Assembly (NCBI GenBank): GCA_039707655.1 | Contig: CM077668.1 | Coordinates: 401,229,630-401,293,629, forward strand | DNA from: Elymus sibiricus | Taxonomy: Eukaryota > Streptophyta > Magnoliopsida > Poales > Poaceae | Direction: 5' to 3' | DNA length: 64,000 nt | In this document: in pieces, positions 57,890-64,000 of the stretch | Layout: the number at the start of each line of letters is the position of its first letter | Numbering within the stretch: position 1 is the first letter of the stretch | The notes under the pieces: generated by a model | Databases searched by the model: none | What the model was told of the DNA's origin: nothing | Seen by the model: the letters and a program-made list of their open reading frames with translations, nothing else | Position numbers and translations under genes: made by a program

Positions 57890-58744
57890 TCACATAAAAG
57901 TAAAGAATTGAAACACAAAGAGAGCATCATGAAGCATATGACTAGAACATTTAAGCCTAACCCACTTCCTATGCATAGCGATTTTGTGAGCAAATAGTTT
58001 ATGGGAGCAAGAATCAACTAGCATAGGAGGAAACTTGATATTATTGCAACACCTACGAGCATATGATCCTCTCTCATAATAATTTTCAGTAGCATCATGA
58101 ATGAATTCAACAATATATCCATCACACAAAGCATTCTTGTCATGATACATAAGCATAGAATTTTTATTACTCTCCACATAAGCAAAAAAATTCTCATTCA
58201 TAATAGTGGGAGCAAACTCACCAAAATAACTATCATGACATACTTGATCGACATAATAAAATTGAATATTAAAATTATGATGACAAGTTTCATGGTTATC
58301 ATTATTCTTTATAGCATACATGTCATCACAATAATCATCATAGATAGCAACTTTGTTGTCATAATCAATTGAAACCTCTTTCAAAATAGTGGAATCATCA
58401 TTAAATATATTTATGGCCTCTCCAAATCCACTTTCATCAATATAATCATCATAAATAGGATGCATGCAATTATCATAACAAATTTGCACATCAAAACTTG
58501 GGGGACTAAAAATATCATCTTCATCAAACATAGCATCCCCAAGCTTATGGCTTTGCATATCATTAGCATCATGGATATTCAAAGAATTCATACTAACAAC
58601 ATTGCAATCATGCTCATCATTCAAAGATTTTATGCCAAACATTTTATTGAATTCTTCTTCTATCAATTGAGCAAAATTTTCCGATCCAACATTTTCAAGA
58701 AAGACATGATAAAGACGAATAATATGAGGCAATCTCAATTCCAT
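57890..58744 (-). CDS. Uncharacterised acidic ORF of element C
   Basis: Intact 284-codon minus-strand frame near the 5' LTR, the only long frame of C. It starts MELRLPHIIRLYHVFLENVG, is rich in Asp, Asn, Tyr, Cys and His through residues ~40-215 (DDYCDDMYAIKNNDNHETC), and ends with ENYYERGSYARRCC and HKIAMHRKWVRLKC. The YYERG and MHRK-VRL motifs also occur in the protein of element I, so both descend from one gene, though C lacks the N-terminal ~130 residues seen in I. No known retroelement domain is recognised. A nucleic-acid-binding or packaging role is possible but unsupported. Confidence 0.65.
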   Translation of the reverse strand: MELRLPHIIRLYHVFLENVGSENFAQLIEEEFNKMFGIKSLNDEHDCNVVSMNSLNIHDANDMQSHKLGDAMFDEDDIFSPPSFDVQICYDNCMHPIYDDYIDESGFGEAINIFNDDSTILKEVSIDYDNKVAIYDDYCDDMYAIKNNDNHETCHHNFNIQFYYVDQVCHDSYFGEFAPTIMNENFFAYVESNKNSMLMYHDKNALCDGYIVEFIHDATENYYERGSYARRCCNNIKFPPMLVDSCSHKLFAHKIAMHRKWVRLKCSSHMLHDALFVFQFFTFM

Positions 58745-58843
58745 ATTTTTTGTAGTTTTCTTTTATAAAACCAAACTAGTGATAAAACAAGAAATTAAAA
58801 GATTAGATTGCAAGATCTAAAGATATACCTTCAAGCACTCACC

Positions 58844-58861
58844 TCCCCGGTAACGGCGCTA
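58844..58861 (-). other. Primer-binding site of element C (tRNA-Asp-like)
   Basis: TCCCCGGTAACGGCGCTA on plus: the tRNA-Asp 3' end with two changes relative to the site in I. It lies 10 bp from the 5' LTR. Confidence 0.7.
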
Positions 58862-58871
58862 GAAAAGAGCT

Positions 58872-60550
58872 TGATGTCTACTACACAACTTGTTCTTGTA
58901 GACTCGTGTTGGGCCTCCAAGCGCAGAGGTTTGTAGGACAGTAGCAATTTTCCCTCAAGTGGATGACCTAAGGTTTATCAATCCGTGGGAGGCGTAGGAT
59001 GAAGATGGTCTCTCTCAAACAACCCTGCAACCAAATAGCAAAGAGTCTCTTGTGTCCCCAACACACCCAATACAATGGTAAATTGTATAGGTGCACTAAT
59101 TCGGCAAAGAGATGGTGATACAAGTGTAGTATGGATAGTAGATATAGGTTTTTGTAGTGTGAACAATAAAAAACAGCAAGGTAGCAAGTAACAAAAGTGA
59201 GCATAAACGGCATTGCAATGCTTAAAAACAAGGCCTAGGGTTCATACTTTCGCTAGTGCAATCTCTCAACAATGCTAACATAATTGGATCATATAACCAT
59301 CCCTCAAAGTGCGATAAAGAATCACTCCCAAGTTCCTATTAGCAGAGAACAAAAGATAGAATTTGTTTGTAGGTTACGAAACCACCTCAAAGTTATCCTT
59401 TCCGATCAATCTATTGAGCCATCCCTATAAGTGTCACAAATAGCCCTAGAGTTCGTACTAAAATAACACCATATGATACACATCAACCAACTCTAATGTC
59501 ACCTAGATACTCCAATGTCACCACAAGTATCCGTGAGTTGATTATACGATATGCATCAAACAACTTCATAATCATAATATTCAATCCACACAAAGAACTT
59601 CAAGGAGCACCCCAAAGTTTCTTTCGGAGAAAAGATAATGAAAACGTGCATCAACCCCTATGCATAGATTACCCCAATGCCACCTCGGGAATCCGCGAGT
59701 TGAGTGCCAAAACATATATCAAGTGAATCAATATAATACCCCATTGTCACCATGGGTATTCATATGCAAGACATACATCAAGTGTTCTCAAATCTGAAAT
59801 ATTCAATCCGACAATAACGAAACCTCAAAGGGAAAAGATTCGATTCATCACAACAAGGATAGAGAGGGAAGAAACACCATATGATCCAACTATATTAACA
59901 AAGCCCGCGATACATCAAGATCATGCCAAATCAAGAACACGGGAGAGAGAGATCAAGCACATAGCTACTGGTACAAACCCTCAGCCCCGAGGGTGAACTA
60001 CTCCCTCCTTGTCATGGAGACCGCCGGGATGATGAAGATGGCCTCCGGTGATGCTTTCCCCCCTCCGGCAGGGTGCCGGAAAAGCGTTGTAGATGAGATC
60101 GTGGAGGTACAGAGGCTTGCGGCGGCGTAAAAACTCCTCTAGGTTAACTTTCGGGGGTTTCTGAATATATATGATTTTTTGGCATTGGAATCACACGAAG
60201 AAGGGCCACAGGGGGCCCACGAGGCACCAGGGCACGCATGGGGGGGTGGCGCGCCCTGGTGGCTCATGGGGCCACTGTGGGTCTTCTGGCCTCCTCCCGA
60301 AGCTTCTAGTGTCTCTTATGTTCCAGAAAAAATTGTCAAAAAGTTTCGCTGCATTTGGACTTCGTTTGATATGGATTTTCTAGAAAACCAAAAACAAGCA
60401 GAAAACAGCAACTGGCACGGGGCACTAGGTCAATATGTTAGTCCATAAAAATCATATAAAAGCCATATAAAAGTGCACCAAAATCATGCAAAACTATAAT
60501 AAACATGGCATGAATACTTCATAAATTATAGATACGTTGGAGACGTATCA
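58872..60550 (-). repeat. 5' LTR of element C
   Basis: 1679 bp, same length as the left LTR with no indels seen. GC-rich inverted repeat at 60218-60268 and a minus-strand TATATAT box at 60165-60172 about 46 bp downstream of it. Confidence 0.92.
60218..60268. repeat. GC-rich inverted repeat in C right LTR
   Basis: Arms 60218-60238 and 60248-60268. This copy has lost several pairs (GGGCACGCA and GGCTCATG), all at CpG positions apart from one, as expected from methylcytosine decay. Confidence 0.78.
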
Positions 60551-61520
60551 GGCAGCTCCGAAACATTTCTGGGTTTTTTCTCCGAAAAATCCTAGAAGTT
60601 CCCAAAACAATTCTGGCACCCTCCAAGAATTTCCAGGCGTGTGCCGAAACCAATTTGACTTAATGGTATACCCTGAAACAACTTTTCAGTTTTACCGAAA
60701 CTATTCCGGTGTTCTCTCACCGGAACTTTTCCGTTGTGACGCCCCTGCTCGACCGTGCACTAATCATACACGCAAATGCACACGATCGAGAACAGAGACT
60801 CACGGGAAGATATCACAACACAACTCTAAACGCAAATAAAAGTCATACAAGGTTTATATTACAAGCCAGGGGCCTCGAGGGCTCGAATACATAAGCTCAA
60901 GTCATACAAGCATCAGCGGAAGCAACAGTATCTGAGTACAGACACAAAGTTAAACAAGGGTGCCTTAAGAAGGCGAAAACAAACAACGACTCTGATCGAA
61001 AGAGGCAAGGCCTCCTGCCTGGGAGCCTCCGAATCTACTCCTGGTCGTCGGTCTCCACGTAGTAGTAGGCTCCACCGGAAGTGTAGTAACGGTCGTCGGC
61101 GGGATCAACTAGCTCCTGGGATCCGTCATCTGGTCGCAGCAATCGGGTATGGGGGAAAAGAGTAGCAAAGCAACCGTGACTACTCATCCAAAGTACTCGC
61201 AAGACTGACATCAGAACTATACTAATTATGCATCGGTATCAAAGGAATGGGGCTATATCTCTAGACTAACTGCAGAAATGCCAGAATAGAGGGGGAAAGC
61301 CTAGCCTATCTAAGACTAGCATCTTCATCGTCTTGCGGCATTAGAAGAGTACAGATTAGCATAATATAAAGTAACAAGCATGTAGAAGCAAAGCCTAGAG
61401 ATCCTTCCTCGACTCCCTGCGAGAAAGCGACCCCGGAGCTTACAATTAATTAACATGTATCCAGTTCAAGTAGTAGTAGATCGGGATACAACACTGAGCA
61501 TCCTGTTACCGTGGACATGG

Positions 61521-61556
61521 TTATTCGAATAGATAACTTCCCTGCAGGGGTGCACT
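61521..61556 (-). promoter_or_regulatory. Conserved palindromic block in H
   Basis: TTATTCGAATAG (one change from the consensus) next to CCGTGGACATGG, and CCCTGCAGGG at about 61541-61550. Confidence 0.55.
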
Positions 61557-62187
61557 ACTGTTACCCAACACGCTCGATTAACTCTGGCCGGACACACTTT
61601 TCCGGGTCATGCCCGGCCTCGGCTGATCGACACACCGTAGCCCTACCTAGCGCTCAGCAGAGAGGTCCCCGCCGGTCTACATCCTAAGTGCTCAGGGGTC
61701 CTGGGCCCATCGCCCTTTGCACTCCGGGTTGTTGCGCACATGGTTAGATCCAGGCACCACCTCTGTCCTGGATGGCGCCGATCCTGCCGTGCCGCAATGC
61801 TGAACTAGACGTCTGACAAAGCTTTCGGCTGATACATACGGCGTAGAGGGCCCCATTAAACCATTATCCCACGTGGTGGTAGTGCGTATAGGCCGGTGGC
61901 CAACTCAGATCAATACCCAAATCCGTTAGTAACTTATTAGGAGCTCGCGGTGACGATCAGTACTCCTGTCGTCCCGTCTCGAGGAAGTGCAACAAGGGTC
62001 AGGCCCATCCCTCTCTAGGGCGGTCTCTGCCTGCCCGGCCGTGCCTCGTAATTATCTCGCGGGTACCCTCCAAGGTCAACCCAACTTTGCATCTCTCGCG
62101 GGTACCCCTCGGGGTTGACCCGACTTTATTCAGTAAATGTAGTAAAGTCCCGGTAATTGTGTGTTCAGAACATCAAGGAGGAATCCG

Positions 62188-62392
62188 AGGAATCACCCTC
62201 GATGGATTCCTACTCGATGTACCCGTCAGGGCGAACCCGGAGGAATCACCCTCGATGGTATTCACCCTTGTGGGGTTGCACGACAGAAGCCTCATCGGAG
62301 GTGGAGGAAGAGGACTCACCCTCTTTAATCCACGTCCGTCTAGCTGTGCTACAAAGGCATCATCGGGAGTGAGTTAAGAGGTATCACCCTCG
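62188..62392 (-). repeat. Four-copy AGGAATCACCCTCG array in H
   Basis: Copies start at 62188, 62241, 62311 (AGGACTCACCCTCT) and 62379 (AGGTATCACCCTCG); spacing 53/70/68 bp, exactly as in both LTRs of G. Confidence 0.8.
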
Positions 62393-62586
62393 TCACTCGA
62401 GGATAACTCTGTAGATTCGAACAACTTAGGGGGTGTGCGGTGCTGTACAGGTCTCAGCCCGTCGATCACATCGATCGGGGCATTAGTAACTAAGCGGGGC
62501 AACTAGAACAAGGAAGAGGGGCCACCGATGGATTATCAACCAAACTATACTAAGTATCTCGGATAACAGGCAGGTATCAATAACAG

Positions 62587-63049
62587 TTACAAAAATAGGC
62601 TATGCAGCAGAATAGGATAAAACAGAGCAGTAGCAATTTCTAATGCAAGCAGGAGGGAGAAGGAGTAGGTGATATAGGCATGCGTCAAGGGGGGTTGCTT
62701 GCCTGGAAGCTCTGCTGAAATGGGCTGGTCATCGGTGACGTAGTCGATCACAGGGGCAGTGTCAGTCTCGGAGTCTACCGGAGAGAAGGGGGAAGAAGAA
62801 ACAATAAATACAAGCAACAAAAGCAATCACAGGTGCATGGCATGGCAGCACGTCATTCGAGGAGTGCCCTAATGCAGTACTACGCAGATTAGTCAGAGCG
62901 GGAAACATCTGGAGGTGTTTTGCCAGCTCCGGGCATTTATCGGACAGATGAATCGGAGGGGAAAGTCCCATGTTCACCAAGTTAGAGAGGTGTGGCAGGT
63001 ATGGGAGTGGCATATTCGGATTCTTCATATTTTTCTGATCATTTTTCAT
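62587..63049 (-). pseudogene. Short conserved ORF inside H (frameshifted)
   Basis: Two overlapping minus-strand frames, 62762-63049 (PPIHLSDKCPELAKHLQMFP, IAFVACIYCFFFP) and 62587-62826 (PVDSETD, ELPGKQPPLTHAYITYSF), together match the F frame at 43362-43763, with a shift near 62790. Confidence 0.35.
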
Positions 63050-63399
63050 ATATAAATTATTTTCATCCGAGCTACGGTTTATTTTATATAATTTTTCAAA
63101 GTTTTACTGAATTTCTGAAATTATTTTAATTATTTAAATTCGAATTATCCGAAATAGTGTAATGTGCCGTCAGCATGACGTCAGTGTGACGTCAGCGGTC
63201 AAAACCGGCTGACCAGAGTCAAACCTGACCAGTGCGTCCCACTGGTCAGTGACTGATTCAACTAACAGTGGTTTAATTTAATTAATTAAGTTTAACTAAC
63301 AGGTGGGCCTGCACTGTCAGCGACTGATTAAGTTAACTAATTAACTAACAGATTAATTAACGTTTTAATTAAGGTTTTATTTATTTTTTAAAAACATTT

Positions 63400-64000
63400 T
63401 AAATAGTGGGGCCCGCATGTCAGTGACACGGGACCGCCACATCAGCAGGTGGACCTGGTCAACGGACCCACTGGGCCCACACGTCAGTGGCCCAGGGCAG
63501 GCCACGTCGGCGCCACATCGGCGGCGGCCACTGGAGTTGCTCCGGCAACCAAACCGCGCTGCGGCGCCTCGTCGGAGTTGGCCGGAACTCATCTACAGGG
63601 CACGGGGAAGGGCGTGACTAGGTGCGTTCGAAAGCGCGTTCGACGCCGCACCCAATGGCGGTGGTGGCATGGCCGGAAGTGGCCCGTGGCGACGGCGGCG
63701 AGCGCCGCGGCGGACGGCCGGAGTCGGGCTCGGGAGGAAATGGCGATGCGGCGAGTAAACGAGCAGCAGCAGCAGCAGCTAGGCAGGGTCTACGCGTTGC
63801 GGCGGGGCCAATGGGCACACGCGCGTGGCCGACCGGTCACCGGAACCACGCCGGCGACGAGCCCGAGCGGCGGATCGTTTTGGCTGTGGTCGTTCTACGG
63901 CCTAGGGGCAGCATCCAACGCGGGGAAGGGAGGGGAGAAGAAGAGGGGCTCACGGGGAGCATGTAGGGGAGCAAAACGGGCTTGGGGAGGGCTCGACGAC
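63400..64000 (-). other. GC-rich island of H (start)
   Basis: CpG-rich segment equivalent to 5690-6790 of G. Overlapping frames on both strands, none recognisable. Includes a short (AGC)n run near 63764-63780. Confidence 0.45.

Larger units (their letters stand above)
53135..60550 (-). mobile_element. Element C: complete young non-autonomous Gypsy element
   Basis: Two 1679 bp LTRs (53135-54813, 58872-60550) with a perfect GGCAG target duplication (53130-53134, 60551-60555). Orientation is minus, with a polypurine tract at 54814 and a tRNA-Asp-like primer site at 58844. The internal ~4.1 kb carries a single ORF of unknown function (57890-58744) and no protease, RT or integrase. The LTRs differ at about 36 positions by my count (2.1%), the most recent datable insertion here. 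Its 3' noncoding region matches that of A, so A-like enzymes probably mobilise it. Confidence 0.92.
47857..60734 (-). repeat. 5' LTR of element D, split into pieces
   Basis: Pieces 47857-48097, 52542-53134 and 60556-60734 line up in order with 36726 to about 37725 of the left LTR. They are separated by E (GTCAG duplication) and C (GGCAG duplication) and then interrupted by H. The remaining ~0.9 kb is outside the window. Confidence 0.85.
36726..64000 (-). mobile_element. Element D: BARE/Angela-like Copia retrotransposon, heavily interrupted
   Basis: Left LTR 36726-38645 and the beginning of the right LTR at 47857 share TGTAGGGGAACGCAG and the following sequence. The LTR end (minus TGTAGGAGATATGCCCTAG) is typical of the BARE1/Angela/WIS group. 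Orientation is minus: polypurine tract GTGCAAGTGGGAGTT beside the left LTR, primer-like site beside the right LTR. The internal domain is a decayed Copia gag-pol. F sits inside the internal domain; E, C and H sit inside the right LTR, which continues past the window. The left flank is CATAG; the right one is not visible. Confidence 0.82.
60735..64000 (-). mobile_element. Element H: giant LTR of the G/F family, cut by window end
   Basis: Starts TGTGACGCCCCTGCTCGACCG at a site in the D LTR with left flank TCCGT. At least 3266 bp. It carries the palindromic block (61521-61532, TTATTCGAATAG), the motif array, the short ORF and the start of the GC-rich island (from ~63400). Whether it is a solo LTR or one end of a longer element cannot be seen. 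Confidence 0.85.

Overview
This window is a block of nested transposable elements from a large grass genome, most likely Triticeae (wheat, Aegilops, rye or barley group). The evidence is the LTR types: Gypsy LTRs running between TGATAACCC or TGATGTCTAC and GAGACGTATCA, a BARE/Angela-like Copia LTR, giant ~4 kb LTRs, and a TTTGCCGTC-type CACTA element. I find no host gene, tRNA gene, rRNA gene or CRISPR array. Every long coding-like stretch belongs to a transposon, and most are broken.

Layout (element letters are mine). Element A is an Athila-like Gypsy element on the minus strand and is the outermost host. Its pieces lie at 1-3261, 21441-22471 and 27785-28856; both of its LTRs are outside the window. 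Three elements sit in its pol. G (3262-21435, minus) has 3.9 kb LTRs and a ~2.8 kb internal part without coding capacity (LARD-like). J (22472-27781) is a CACTA deletion derivative with a perfect AAA target duplication. B (from 28857 rightwards, minus) is a relative of A with gag-protease and an ATHILA-ORF1-like gene but no RT or integrase. Inside G sits I (9973-17477), a non-autonomous Gypsy element. Inside the gag of B sits D (36726 to beyond the window), a decayed Copia element. D received four more insertions: F (41464-45637, solo giant LTR), E (48098-52536, solo giant LTR of another family), C (53135-60550, complete young non-autonomous Gypsy element) and H (60735 to the window end, giant LTR). 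Target duplications are visible on both sides of J (AAA), F (CATTA), E (GTCAG) and C (GGCAG), and with one mismatch for G and I.

How the parts relate. A carries RT, RNase H and integrase. I, C and B lack them but share with A the 3' noncoding region, tRNA-Asp-type primer sites and/or LTR ends, so they look like dependants of A-type enzymes. G, F, H and, more distantly, E are giant LTRs. They share one architecture: a GC-rich island, a four-copy spaced motif array, and a conserved palindromic block around CTATTCGAATAG.

The signals most worth follow-up are: (1) that palindromic block and phased array in giant LTRs; (2) a GC-rich inverted repeat (GAGGCACCAGGGCGCGCC and its complement) found seven times, always 240-290 bp into Gypsy LTRs and also upstream of the 3' ORFs of A and B; (3) an uncharacterised acidic protein encoded by non-autonomous elements I and C; (4) a short reading frame repeated in all four G/F/H LTRs.
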